Shown piece by piece: positions 11,263 to 21,588 of a DNA stretch of 64,000 nucleotides. Position numbers and translations under genes: made by a program. Numbering within the stretch: the stretch's first letter is position 1; every line of letters begins with the position of its first letter. Below the pieces are notes generated by a model, which was not told the origin of the DNA, made no database searches, and saw only the letters and a program-made list of their open reading frames with translations. Source of the stretch: Macrosoma leucophasiata (taxonomy: Eukaryota > Arthropoda > Insecta > Lepidoptera > Hedylidae); the NCBI GenBank assembly GCA_036365455.1, contig JAWQUS010000017.1, positions 6,944,001 to 7,008,000 on the forward strand. Reading direction: 5' to 3'.

Positions 11263-12025
11263 ACAAACTTTGCCGTCGCACTTTGTTACACTAACATTTC
11301 GCCCTATTGTTCGCAATAGCGTTCAACTTTTTATCAAAATGAGATTACGTCGGTGCTTCGAAAAACGCAGCTTGTTTCTTGTTAGGTTGTCGTTGAGGAC
11401 TTTTCTTGTGCCCGTCTACGACATTTGTATCTGATTGTTATTATGATGGGTGATATTGGAATAGCACACTCGAAACAGTTAACGATACTCAGCCGTTTTT
11501 TTTTAAGTAGGTAATATATTTTTTTCTTTCCATATTTTGTTCAGAACCTAATATACTTTGTTTCTTCATCTATGTCTATGACAGAGCCTTCTTTCAATAT
11601 TTTTGATGAGAAAAGACTTGTATCGCGTAGTATGTGTTTCGATAGAAGTTGCCGAGTACATGTATTTGTTTAAAAAAAAAAATTTAGTTTTTATATATTT
11701 TTTTAATATTAGCGTTTTTTAAATGTCTTTCCTTTAAACATTACTATTCAATATTTTGATATTCTTCCTAATATTTAAATTTTTAAATCAATTCTCACAA
11801 TCTACACGTAATATTTTATTTCAGTCCTCTTACAAAAAAAATTGCTCGTCGCACTTACTTACACTAACATTCCACCCTATTGTTTGCAATGGCGTACCGC
11901 TTCTCAACAAAATGAGATTGCGTCGGTGCTTCGCAAAACGAAGCTATTTAGGCTTTTGACGCGGATTTTCCTTGTACCCACCTACGATATTGTATCCGGT
12001 TGTTCTGATGGGGAGTTTTAAGGTT
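11263..12025 (+). repeat. Diverged direct-repeat pair, ~190-bp units
   Basis: 11263-11455 and 11825-12025 share CGTCGCACTT, ACACTAACATTYCRCCCTAT, AAAATGAGATTRCGTCGGTG and CTACGAYATT-like stretches in the same order, separated by about 560 bp of AT-rich DNA. No coding function or TE class was recognised. Confidence 0.6.
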
Positions 12026-12129
12026 CCGCAAAGAAAGGAGTCCAAGGAGGATTTAGTGCCGAGAAATGTTTTTCTGTATCTCATGTTACGTATTAGACTT
12101 CTACATAACCAATAAGTATTTCAAGTTTT

Positions 12130-13385
12130 TGCGTTATCATTTCAGCCAAAATACGTCCACTGCTGAACAAAGGCCTCCCCCAAAGAATGCCACAACGAAC
12201 GGTCCTGGGCCGCCCTCATCCAGCGATTGCCCGCGACTTTCACCAGGTCGTTGGTCCATCTTGTGGGAGGCCTGCCTACGCTTCGTTTTCCAGTACGCGG
12301 TCGCCACTCGAGAACTGCTCTGCCCCAACGGCCGTCAGTTCGTCGAGCTATGTGCCCTGCCCACTGCCACTTGAGTCTCGCTATTCGGTGAGCTATGTCG
12401 GTAACTTTGGTTCTCATGCGGATCTCCTCATTTCTGATTCGGTCTCGCAGAGAAACTCCACGCATAGCTCTCTCCATTGCTCTCTGAGTGACCTTGAACC
12501 TTCTTATGAGGCCCATAGTGACCGACCACGTTTCTGTCCCATAAGTCATCACTGGCAACACACACTGATCAAAGACCTTTTTATTGAGACACTGCGGTAA
12601 GTCGGACGTGAAGATGAACCGTAGCTTCCCGAACGCTGCCCAACCGAGTTCGATTCGGCGATTGACCTCTTTCTCGAAGTTGGACCGACCTAACTGGACC
12701 ACTTGTCCCAGGTATACATAATCGTCAACAACTTCGAGTGTAGTACCCTCGACCATAAAAGGAGTGGGTGTAACATGGACATTTGTCATGATCTTCGTCT
12801 TGTCCATGTTCATTTTAAGGTTGGGAGGCCCTACTGAGGTCATTGAGCATTGTGCTAAGGTCTTCCAGGGTCTCAGCCATGACTACGATATCATCTGCAA
12901 ATCGGAGGTGGGAGATGTACTCGCCGTTAATATTGATGCAGAGTCCTTTCCAGTTCAGAAGCTTGAAGACGTCTTCCAATGCAACGGTGAACAGTTTCGG
13001 AGATATAACATCTCCCTGTCTCACACCTCGCTGCAGTTGGATAGGTTTCGAGTTCTGATCCTGAAACCGGACCGACATAGTGGCGTTTTCATACAAGCTC
13101 CTCAGCACCTCGATGTATCGGTAGTCAACTTGGCACCTCTGGAGTGACTGTAGCACAGCCCAAATCTCAACCGAATCGAAGGCTTTCTCATAGTCCACGA
13201 ACGCTAGACATAGGGGCTGGTTATATACTCTTCTGTCTTCTGTATAACTTGCCGCAGCGTGTGAATGTGGTCTATGGTGCTAAAGCCTTTACGGAAACCG
13301 GCTTGTTCGGGAGGCTGGAAGTCGTCGAGTCTGCGAGATAGACGGTTCGTAACCACTCTCGAAAACAGCTTATTAAACAGCGATT
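12130..13385 (-). pseudogene. RTE-clade LINE reverse transcriptase, 5'-truncated and frameshifted
   Basis: Minus-strand fragments encode the RTE (BovB-type) RT. From 13385 down: FRKGFSTIDHIHTLRQV, then a frameshift near 13215, then VDYEKAFDSVEIW (motif with catalytic Asp), GVRQGDVISPKLF, and LRFADDIVVMA (the catalytic DD). A second frameshift falls near 12835 after TMLNDL. The other frame resumes with KMNMDKTKIM, DDYVYLGQ, VLPVMTYGTETWS and the C-terminal IARLKWQWAGHIAR, RTGKRSVGRPPTRW and RDRSLW-like motifs, ending WTYFG at about 12142. The endonuclease domain is missing. Two shifts and no 5' part make it a dead copy; the 3' end is near 12130, at TGAAATGAT on the minus strand. Confidence 0.85.
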
Positions 13386-13491
13386 GCTTATTGCGCTAGT
13401 GGGCGATGGGGTCGTCACATCCCGACGCCAAAAACTTATGCGTTAGCTCGTACGAAAAAAAAAAAAAAATTGTTGATGACACCAAAGCTCT

Positions 13492-13772
13492 ATTTTTTTA
13501 TGTTATGGTAGTGGCAAACAATTATGCAGTTCACATTGATGTTAAGTGATGACTGCAGCCTTTACCGCCCCTCACAACGACCAAGGTCATAATGCAGATG
13601 CGTTACCACTCCTGAGGCCTAAGGTGTTATGTCTCTGTGCCGAAAATAACAGGGCCGTACATTAGCACCTGACCGGAACACGACAGTGCTGAACACTACC
13701 ATGTAGCGGCAATTAGGTAATGCGGTGGCGCCTACGCCCGCGAGCTCCGTCACTTGAGCTCTACCACCAGTA
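13492..13772 (-). mobile_element. SINE-B copy, 5' edge hit by a Penelope-terminus insertion
   Basis: A full copy from poly-T (13492) to CTACCACCAGTAA. The last 12 bp of this edge (13762-13773) are duplicated at 13908-13919, flanking a 134-bp insert. Confidence 0.82.
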
Positions 13773-13773
13773 A

Positions 13774-13907
13774 TCCGTGACCACGGTAGCTGGAAAGCGA
13801 CCGAAACGTCGGGTGTATGAAGAAGTTTGGGAGTGTTGTATACGCGAGAAAAACCCGCAAGTTTAATTTCAACTATGTATGAAGCTCGCGAAAACCTACG
13901 AAAACGT
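13774..13907 (+). mobile_element. 134-bp Penelope-like terminal fragment with 12-bp TSD
   Basis: The insert begins GTGACCACGGTAGCTGG, then GCGACCGAAACGTCGGG, then TATACGCGAGA. The same ordered motifs appear beside the GIY-YIG remnant at 60511-60600 and in diverged form at 48190-48360 and 54298-54390. It is bounded by TACCACCAGTAA at 13762-13773 and 13908-13919. I infer a Penelope-like element terminus because the motif lies immediately 3' of the endonuclease remnant at 60 kb; it has no coding capacity. Confidence 0.6.
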
Positions 13908-14327
13908 TACCACCAGTAAATCTAATTAAATGTTTCTTGCTCATTTGTTTTGCCTATTTATGTTGTGATATTGTTGCTTTGTTGTTAATAAAAATGGCGC
14001 TGAAATATAAAGCTAAAATGTTACCGCCACTTCCTAGATATGCTATGACCCGTACCTAGATATTCAGTAGATATTATCAGCATAGTTTTTAAAGCTCAAG
14101 TGGCGCAGCTAGATAATTTTGTTGGGGGGAGGGGGTTGCAACTATATAAAAGCCTGAGGGTTCTCAGGCTTTATATGTCTGAGGGTTGCAAACCCCATCT
14201 TGCCCTTTTTCTCAACAATTGCCCATAATATTTCCCACTTTATGGTGAATTAACTATATTTTCAGTCATTTACACCGTATTGCGATTTGATGGTAGCCTT
14301 GATGACTCAATAATTTGAAGATTAAAG

Positions 14328-14463
14328 GTAAAACACCTAAGGGCTCAGCAGTGGCAACGCGTTATTAAAATACAACCGGTGCTATGTGGATGTCTGTAGG
14401 TTGGTATGAACGCCTAATTGACGAGAATCTATGCTTGTATACACGTTCATGACATAAAAAAAC
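14328..14463 (+). mobile_element. SINE-B, strongly diverged 3' fragment
   Basis: AGGGCTCAGCAGTGGCAACG, ATGTGGATGTCTGTAGG and a CATGACATAAAAAA end follow the SINE-B order but with many changes. Confidence 0.5.
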
Positions 14464-14692
14464 ACAACTTGGTTGACCAACCGATGCAAGCGGTCATTAT
14501 GCGTTGCACTAATTGGATCGTTAACGTGGATATTTCAAAACAGACCTTTGAGTGTCAAACCCACATTTCAAACTTCTATCACAGTATGTGAACATTAACA
14601 TGTTCGTTTTCTTGAGACTGTGCTTCTATACTAGTGATCGATCCGTTGAATATTTCTATGTATTCGAATTTAAGGTATCGTATCTAACGTTC

Positions 14693-15058
14693 ATGAAGTG
14701 CGCATGGCCCAGCGGCTGGTGTAGATCGTAAGCGATCTGCTCGGTTAAGCACTACGGGCGCGGTCGGGTAGTGTGATGGGTGACCGCTAGTGGCAAATTA
14801 AATGCGCGTTTCCGTGCTTCGGAGGGCACGTTGAGCCGTCGGTCCCGGTTGCTATCGATGGATAGCAGTCGTTAAACCTTGTCGGAGGCCTTATGGGTTT
14901 GAAAACTTCCGACAGTGGGTTGGCCACTAACCCACCCACCTCCACCAATCCGCGTTGGAGCAGCGTGGTGGAGTAAGCTCCAGGCCTCCCCCCAAAAAGG
15001 GGAGAGACTCGTGCCCAGCAGTGGGACGTATAATGGGTTGCCATTATTATTATATTAT
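14693..15058 (+). mobile_element. 5S rRNA-derived SINE, copy 4, with perfect 12-bp TSD
   Basis: TATCTAACGTTC at 14681-14692 is repeated at 15059-15070, fixing the boundaries. The 5S-like block spans 14734-14787 (TTAAGCACTACGGGCGCGG, GTGATGGGTGACCGC). The tail is ATTATTATTATATTATTA. The body lacks the GCGG of TATGGGCGGTTTG present in the other copies. Confidence 0.88.
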
Positions 15059-15263
15059 TATCTAACGTTCTAAATATTTATTTTCCTTTCTAACAATTCA
15101 ATTGTGGGATTGAAACAGCGCGGTGCGGTGGCAATACTTGATGACAACATTTATACGCTTCATGATCCACATTCTATTACAAATTTTGGCATTAAACGCA
15201 ATAAACACAATGACTAGTTTGTTCCTATTTCGATCAACGCGATGGTGAAGTTATTTGACTATC

Positions 15264-15371
15264 CTACTGTGTATGTGTTGTATGTGTACAACGGCACCCA
15301 CGACACAGGTTTATACCTACTGTAGGGCTGTGAGTGTAAGCGTATTTTATTTTATTAGCGTATTTTATTAC

Positions 15372-15375
<4 letters not shown>
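15264..15375 (+). mobile_element. tRNA-derived SINE, 5'-truncated fragment
   Basis: Contains GTGTACAACGGCACCCACGA and GGGCTGTGAGTGTAAGCG, the 3' body of the SINE seen at 8893 and 44890; the tRNA-like head is absent. It runs into an AT microsatellite at 15376-15410. Confidence 0.75.

Positions 15376-15410
<35 letters not shown>
15376..15410. repeat. (AT)n microsatellite
   Basis: About 17 uninterrupted AT/TA units directly after the SINE fragment tail. Confidence 0.9.
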
Positions 15411-15411
<1 letters not shown>

Positions 15412-16028
15412 GACCTCTGGACCCAAAAATGTTGCATTCTGTATCGATGAAGCTATCGGTTCGTAGTTGTTTTTTAATTATCAAAGTTTTCAAATCGAAA
15501 ACAGGGCCTACTGTGCAACTTGTAAAAGTGAAACTTTTCGTACTCATTAACACTTTTTTTTACACCGTATCAATGATTAAACAACTTGTAATGAGCAATC
15601 GGGAAAGCACTATTAAATCAATTGCCATGCTAAAAAGTAATACTGATATTTTTTCGTTTCCTTGGTCGATACTGAATGCAGTATTTTCAAATTTAGTAGG
15701 TGCGATCAAAATTTCAAAGATATATAGTATATCGTTAGTAGTATATTTTGCATTGTGTAAGCCCAAAAGCTAATTTGGGTATACCCCTTTTACCTTATGA
15801 AGAATAGTTTAGATTGTTGCCACTGGTCAAAAAGGGATCAAAGGGTTATAAAGGATTGATTTGAAACACAAAGAAAATTCACATCATGGAACGCTTAATA
15901 TGGGTACGAAGTTCGACAAGGAATTTTGGATGTAGTTTACCTTTCGGTGAAAGGGTCAAGGGGTAGTTCACGGGCAGTTGTAAAAATGGGTATGATTAAT
16001 TTATGCTGTACATTCATGTTTTATTCCC
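15411..16028. other. Unannotated stretch
   Basis: A 172-codon open frame ending at 15773 starts inside the SINE fragment and crosses the AT repeat. I see no conserved motif in it and treat it as fortuitous. Nothing else was recognised. Confidence 0.45.
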
Positions 16029-16029
16029 A

Positions 16030-16316
16030 TTTTTTTTTCTGTTGTGGATGTGGCAAACAAGCATGCAGTTCACAGTGATGTTAAGTGATGACTGCAGCCT
16101 ATAGACATTTACACAAAGACCAAGGTCAAAATGCAGATGCGTTACCACTCTTGAGGCCTAAGGTGTTATGCCTCTGTGCCGGAAATTACAGAGCCGTACA
16201 TTACCACCTGACCGGAACACGATAGTGCTGAACACTACCATTTAGCGGCAAGTATATTAGGTAGTGCGGTGGTGCCTACGCCCGCGAGTTCCGTCACTGG
16301 AACTCTATCACCAGTA
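16030..16316 (-). mobile_element. SINE-B, full-length
   Basis: Poly-T at the low end, then GTGGCAAACAAGCATGCAG, GTTATGCCTCTGTGCCGG, CACTACCATTTAGCGGCAAG and TATCACCAGTA at the 5' edge. Confidence 0.85.
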
Positions 16317-16550
16317 AAAATAACTTCACAAGTTGACAAGGGACAGTTAAACCTAGTTTTTTCTATATATGTGATAAATAAATGTTGCATCACTTAGACT
16401 CTTCTCTCGTTTCTTCTAATTACTCTCCGATCGTGGGACCAGCTAGGATGTCAGTTATAAATAACAGTCTTGTGTCTTGATACCATTTCACTATCGAGGA
16501 AACTAAATTATCTAATATCGAGGAAACTAAATACATTTGTAGTATTAGCC

Positions 16551-16627
16551 TGTCCGCTAACGAGAAAAATATGTCAATTGATTTCAGTTGTTCATAAGCA
16601 GCCGGCGACCTCGCGTGTTATGACAGG
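16551..16627. mobile_element. 77-bp MITE-like element
   Basis: CCTGTCCGCTAAC at the left and GTTATGACAGG at the right form imperfect inverted termini. The interior CGAGAAAAATATGTCAATTG recurs in an 80-bp insertion inside the SINE-B copy at 29412-29491, and CACGAGAAAAATATGA also occurs near 873. Confidence 0.5.
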
Positions 16628-17285
16628 TTTTTTTTTTTTTTTTTCTTTTATGTCTGAAGATTGACAGACAAGCAAACGGGCCACCTGATGGAAAGTGATC
16701 ACCGTCGCCTATGAACATTTGCAACACCAGGGGAGTTGCCAACGCGCTGCCAGCCCTGAAGGACTCTTTTGACGCCATTTTTGAAGAACCCCATATTGTA
16801 GCACCTAGGGAACACCTCAGAGGGAAGTTCGTTCCACAATTTACACGTTCTGGGCAGGAACGAACGTGAAAACCGCACCGTTGAGCACTGCCAGGTGTCC
16901 AATCGGTGTGGGTGGAACTTCTCTCTTCGGCGGGTAGTACGGTGTAAGAAAAGAGACGGTGGCACCATGTCAAACAGTTCCGCAGAGCACTCACCATTGT
17001 AGAGACGGTACAACACGCACAGACTCCCAATGTCTCTGCGCAGGCTCAGATGTTCGAGCCTGTCGGTAAGTCCTGGATCGTTAACAATACGAACGGCGCG
17101 TTTTTGTAGGGAGTCAAGTGGACCAAGCTGGTATTTGGGGGCTTCCGCCCACAAATGAGAGCAGTATTCCAGATGGGGCCGCACTTGGGCCTTATAAAGC
17201 TGTAGTTGCTGCCCCGATGTGAAATACTGCCTCGCTTTGTTAAGCACCCCCAACTTTTTGGACTCCCGGTTAAACAGTTACCGGC
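16628..17285 (-). mobile_element. CR1-like LINE, 5'-truncated 3' end with poly-A tail
   Basis: The low-coordinate poly-T run (16628-16645) is the poly-A tail of a minus-strand LINE. The 3' UTR (16646-16735) reads GATCACTTTCCATCAGGTGG, then TTTGCTTGTCTGTCAATC. This resembles the SINE-B tail, suggesting SINE-B uses such a LINE. The coding part is annotated separately. No clear target duplication is visible. Confidence 0.8.
16699..17253 (-). pseudogene. CR1/Jockey-group reverse transcriptase C-terminal domain
   Basis: A 184-residue open frame, in register with upstream codons (FNRESKKLGVLNKARQYF), covers the region after the RT palm. Family motifs are LYKAQVRPHLEYCSHLWA, LDSLQKRAVRIVNDP, HLSLRRDIGSLCVLYRLY, GECSAELFD, TVRFSRSFLPRTCKLWN and ELPSEVFP, ending GVANVHRRR. 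This C-terminus is very common in lepidopteran CR1-type elements. All catalytic RT motifs and the APE endonuclease are missing through 5' truncation, so it is not functional despite the open frame. Jockey-clade origin cannot be ruled out from this part alone. Confidence 0.82.
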
Positions 17286-17449
17286 TCAATATAATCAGGA
17301 AATTCCAGTAATTAAAAAAAAAAACAGCTTGGGCTCAGGATCGCAGTTAGCAGTAGATTAACAGTCTCTTCATTAAATCTACTAAAGTAATCGGTTTAAA
17401 ATTGGTTAAAAATCAAAAAGGGAAAGCAAAATTTGACGCATCGGTGTGG

Positions 17450-17590
17450 GACTTCGGTAGCTTAGTGGTAAAGCGGCTGGACTGGTTATCCTGCGGTCCT
17501 GCGGTCGTATTCCTGCCCGAAGTCAAATTTTTCTTTCCGTTTTTTATTTAATTTCTTAAAGTTCACTCGCATGTGCTATTGCAAAAAATA
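17450..17590 (+). mobile_element. tRNA-like SINE head
   Basis: 17450-17524 folds partly like a 75-nt tRNA: acceptor arms ACTTCGG/CCGAAGT, a 4-bp D stem GCTT/AAGC with loop AGTGGTA, and a box B-like GGTCGTATTCC. The anticodon and T stems are damaged. The downstream part (CAAATTTTTCTTTCCG, AAAGTTCACTCGCATGTG) recurs in reverse at about 23635-23710, so this is an interspersed tRNA-derived repeat rather than a tRNA gene. Confidence 0.55.
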
Positions 17591-18373
17591 AATAGTTCAA
17601 CTACTTGCTCACTTCCCTCTAAAATGGTCGAGGGGGGCAATGGCTGTCACATGCGTCATACTCGCGAACGGGTGCTGTTGGTGGGGACTGGTCTGTTCTG
17701 GTTTGCAGGAGCTACATCACATTTAGGAGATAGCAGTTTATTTGGATCTATGCTATGGACGTTCACATTATTTGATTTTTCACGATAATCTGTACTAGAT
17801 TTAAGCTCTCATTTAAAAGAGCTCTTACTAAGTTTGTTGGGTAGCGGAGTTCTTCTCAGTAGTGACTGCACTTGGAACTCTGCTAAGTGAATAACTTTGA
17901 TCTTGACGAATAAGTTTTTCTTTTTCTTCATTTATCATCATTGAAGGAATTGAAAACTTTTGTGATTATAATGTATTAACTAAATCGTTTAAATTTTAAT
18001 TTTTTAATATACTATTAATGTATGATTTTGCTTTTACTATATGTAATGGTTATTCACTATATATTTTATGATTAATTGACGTTTTGAAAGTATCAATAAA
18101 GATCTATTCGAAATACAAATATTTTATATTTCTATTTCAAAGTAAATGTTTTTGTTACCCACAATATCAATACAAGCAGCAGGCATATCTTTGGACGTAT
18201 ATTGACAGTAAAATACGCGGTGTTTGCGGTCGGCGTGCACATGTCGTCGGACATAAGCGGCGAGGGGGCTGCTTGCCAAACCGACGAACGACCCCACTTG
18301 TGAATTAATGGAGTTTCACGCAATATCTCTCAATATTACAGCTGTAATCTCCTCACAGTCTTATAAAGCAAAA
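17591..18373. other. Unannotated stretch
   Basis: GC-richer patches at 17625-17700 and 18215-18300 interrupt AT-rich DNA. Short open frames there show no recognisable motif. Confidence 0.4.
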
Positions 18374-18381
18374 ATACAATA

Positions 18382-18664
18382 CTGGTGGTAGAGCTCTAGT
18401 GACGGAGCTCGCGGGCGTAGGCGCTACCACATTTACCTAATACACTTGCCGCTAAATGGTAGTGTTCAGCACTATCGTGTTCCGGTCAGGTGGTAATGTA
18501 CGGCCCTGTAATTTCCGGCACAGACGCACAACACCTTAGGCCTCAGAAGTGGTAACGCATCTGCATTTTGACCTCTGGTCTTTGTGTGGGTGTCTATAGG
18601 CTGCAGTCGTCACTTAACATCAATGTGAACTGCATGCTTCTTTGCCACTTCCATTGCATAAAAG
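18382..18664 (+). mobile_element. SINE-B, full-length with 8-bp TSD
   Basis: Starts CTGGTGGTAGAGCTC and ends CCATTGCATAAAAG. ATACAATA flanks it at 18374-18381 and 18665-18672. Typical internal motifs are TGGTAGTGTTCAGCACTATC, GTGTTCCGGTCAGGTGG and CTGCAGTCGTCACTTAACAT. Confidence 0.87.
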
Positions 18665-18764
18665 ATACAATAGTGTTTCAATATATCTCAATTCATTGAA
18701 CAAACACAATCCTTCTTTTTTTTCACCAGGACATCCTGTAGAAACTTCAACGCTCTAAATATTT

Positions 18765-18890
18765 GTATGAATGGGTAAGCAGAGATGTAATTCAAGTATA
18801 CAGGCATACGATTCGCCGGTTTGTTTTGGCCCATGTAACAGGTGGCAAGCCTATTGACATCTTCGAATATATTTCCTTTCCACATTTGGC
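18765..18890 (-). repeat. Interspersed repeat fragment shared with 61640-61860
   Basis: GTTTTGGCCCATGTAACAGG and TGGCAAGCCTATTGAC correspond to GTTTTGGCCCATGTGACAGG and TAGCAAGCATATTAAT near 61705. The 61.6-kb copy also has a tRNA-like head, so this is probably a 5'-truncated SINE. Confidence 0.55.
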
Positions 18891-18899
18891 TGAAATAAT

Positions 18900-20644
18900 G
18901 ATGATGATGTTGACCCTGGAAAACTGCTAGAAAATGAATAAAAGCCCAATGGCATCAGTGATGATGGATAATATATACCATATACTCTCCGGGTCTATCA
19001 GAGATAGGTATATCTAGTGTTAGCAGTAGTGGCCTTCTACTGTTCGATAACTAAGGCACTCAAAAAAGCATTAAAATTATAAGTAGTAAAGTTCATTGGT
19101 GAACAAATAAACGTGAACTAATAAGCAAAACCTTTTCATTTTGTCACAGCAACTGACAGCAAAATTGACACATCGTTAAAGAAAACAAATGAGGCTACTA
19201 AGCCGTTAAGCGTATTATTCACTACACGGATCCAGATCAGATTCACAAACATCTCTTACTTCGACTAATAGCGGCGAAATTGCTTTAACACTAGACATAC
19301 CTATTAAACTCGACGATAAATACGCAACATTAATTGTAACGTGTAAATGCATTGCATTGCTGCATGCTATAAAAACGAAACTACAGAAGCCACAAGGCCA
19401 CAACCATCAATTTAAATAATTGTGGATCATCGAGCTCAAATTCAAAATAATTGGTGACAGTTACCACTTGCCAGAGCTAGCAGCTCTTCTGTTCGCCGTA
19501 ATTATCTTCAATCAAGTTAAGAAATCGCATGGAAACTCTTCAGACTGACATTAAACTGTCAGATAAGTAACAATTAGAGTCTTCTTCACATACAAAGCTT
19601 ATGGGTTCGCACAATCGATCATATGAAAAGGTGGTGATCTGTAATTTTAGTGAAAGCTAATACTAGGTACAAAACGTGATGACTGACCATTTATCTGATG
19701 TAGGAAGGTATTTGTACAATATCGCTGGCAAAAGCATTCGAATAGACAATTCGAAACTAGCTTTTGCTTGTGACTCTATCCGCGTGGATTCGAGATCTAA
19801 AAAAATTCAGGATAATACCAAATTGAATATGTCTTTTGCATAGTATGACTGAAGATTGAAAAAAAATTTCAAAAAATGTAAAACATGCCTTATATTATTT
19901 TTTATCATAATTGTGCAAAGTTAAAAAAACTTTTCTTGGAGCTTGGCCTTGACAAACCATGAAATGTCAGTTTTCTTCGGCCAAGCGCCTGCAAGGCTGG
20001 GCGTTTATGTCAGTTAGAGTCGGGTTTTCTTTTTATACATTACTAAAAACAAAATTTTGTCAATTGTTTTCATATTCCAAGCTCAATTCAAAGTTTTATG
20101 TCTTTGAGACTATAGAACGAATTTCGATTGTTTTACTTCAGATTTTAAAATAGGCTCTTTAAAAAGGAAATAAATACTATTCATATTATATGTTTAACTT
20201 TTAATTAGTTTTTGCACTTAATATTATGAAACAAAAGTATTAACATCAAAACATTAAACTTTAACGTCACTTATAGTATGTTGTCTACGACACTTATTTC
20301 TAAGCAAGAGTTCCTCATAAAGTATTTATAGCTTGACTTCTAAAATTATAAAGAACAGTTGCTGTATCTTTCCTTCCATATTAACGTCCGAGAGTTATAT
20401 TTACTTTATACCGCATAAAATCCGACTCAGCCCCGAGTTTGGCGATTTTACGGCCAACAATGTTTTGACATGAACTTCATCGAAACATAACAGTGAAATA
20501 GGAAATTGAACCTTCTTTATTTCACGTTAGAGAGGAAATTAGGATGCAGTCCTTGTTTTATTAGGTAGGTAATCGTAAAACTGGCTGGTAGTGTAGTTCT
20601 AACAAACACTGTCTTTATCCGTCATTTGCCTAGGCTGATTGGCA
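18900..20644. other. Unannotated; Helitron-like 3' end at 19757-19790
   Basis: CTAGCTTTTGCTTGTGACTC followed by CGCGTGGATT at 19757-19790 is a decayed minus-strand Helitron 3' end. The rest shows no genes or recognised repeats. Confidence 0.45.
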
Positions 20645-20693
20645 AAAACTAGGGTTGTGGTAACGAATGAATCGTTACCACAACCCTAGTTTT
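20645..20693. repeat. Perfect 22-bp inverted repeat with 5-nt loop
   Basis: 20645-20666 (AAAACTAGGGTTGTGGTAAC then GA) is exactly complementary to 20672-20693, with loop ATGAA. An RNA copy would form a perfect 22-bp stem. No partner copy is seen elsewhere in the window. Confidence 0.9.
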
Positions 20694-20824
20694 GTTGAGT
20701 ACTTAGATGGAAGTTTAATGACATGTGTTTGTTGGGGGAAGTTGATTTTCTGTTTTATGTAAATTAGTTGGTGGCGAAGTCAATTAAGTTTGTATAACTA
20801 AGTAGTTATTAGTAACTATACAAA

Positions 20825-21041
20825 ATATATATTTATAATAATCAATTGCTGTTTGTTACTCTCGCTAAAACTCGAGAACGGCTTTACCGATTTACATACA
20901 TTTTTGAATTGTAAGGGAAATAGTAAAAATAACAATTTTATTTTCCCATAAAAATAGTGTGTACCTAGCGTGTGTCAAAGGTTTGAACCTTTGACACATT
21001 ATTTAATTCTGAGGCAATACGAAGTTTGCCAGATCAGCTAG
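20825..21041 (+). mobile_element. Non-autonomous Helitron-like element
   Basis: TCTCGCTAAAACTCGAGAAC near the 5' part and GAAGTTTGCCAGATCAGCTAG followed by T at the 3' end are typical of a lepidopteran Helitron family. CTAG ends at 21041. An internal 13-bp palindromic pair TGTGTCAAAGGTT/AACCTTTGACACA lies at 20971-20998. The exact 5' end was not fixed. Confidence 0.6.
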
Positions 21042-21141
21042 TCTAAATTTATTATATATAATTGGTATAATAATTTCTTTGAAATAAAATAAAAATTTAC
21101 TTGAAAATAATTTCTAATCTCCACTATTTCTCTCAACACTC

Positions 21142-21281
21142 AGGGTGAGATTCAAATACCGCACTACGACTGTCCTTCGAGCAAAGTACGCTTAGAACTG
21201 TCAAAACTCATACTTTGCTGGCAGTTATAAGGCATACTTTGCTCAAAGTAAAGTGGTAGTGCGATCTGTGAATCTCACCCT
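21142..21281. mobile_element. 140-bp MITE with ~30-bp TIRs
   Basis: Left AGGGTGAGATTCAAATACCG and right CGATCTGTGAATCTCACCCT pair over about 30 bp with a few mismatches. The interior holds two further AGCAAAGTA/TACTTTGCT arms. No target duplication was identified, so the superfamily is open. Confidence 0.65.
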
Positions 21282-21304
21282 CGGTATTCTCATAAAAAAA
21301 AATA

Positions 21305-21588
21305 CGGGTGGTAGAGCTCCAGTGACGGAGCTAGGGGGCGCAGGCACCACCGCATTACCTAATATACTTGCCGCTAAATGGTAGTGTTCAGCACTAGCGT
21401 GTTCCGGTCTGGTGGTAATGTACGTCCCTGTAATTTCCGGTACAGAGGCATAACACCTTAGGCCTCAGGAGTGGTAACGCATCTGCATTTTGACCTTGGT
21501 CTTTGTATGGGTGTCTATAGGCTGTAGTCATCACTTAACATCAATGTGAACTGCATGCTTGCTTGTCACTTCCATTACATAAAAAAAA
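21305..21588 (+). mobile_element. SINE-B, full-length
   Basis: GGGTGGTAGAGCTCCAGTGA to TTCCATTACATAAAAAAAA. Inserted in an A-rich site (CATAAAAAAAA just upstream), so the target duplication merges with the tail. Confidence 0.85.

Noticed and set aside
15255..15773. 172-codon open frame
   Set aside because: Begins in a SINE fragment and runs through an AT microsatellite (alternating I/Y residues); no motif.
17450..17524. Functional tRNA gene
   Set aside because: Acceptor and D arms fold, but the anticodon and T stems are mispaired, and the downstream body is repeated elsewhere.
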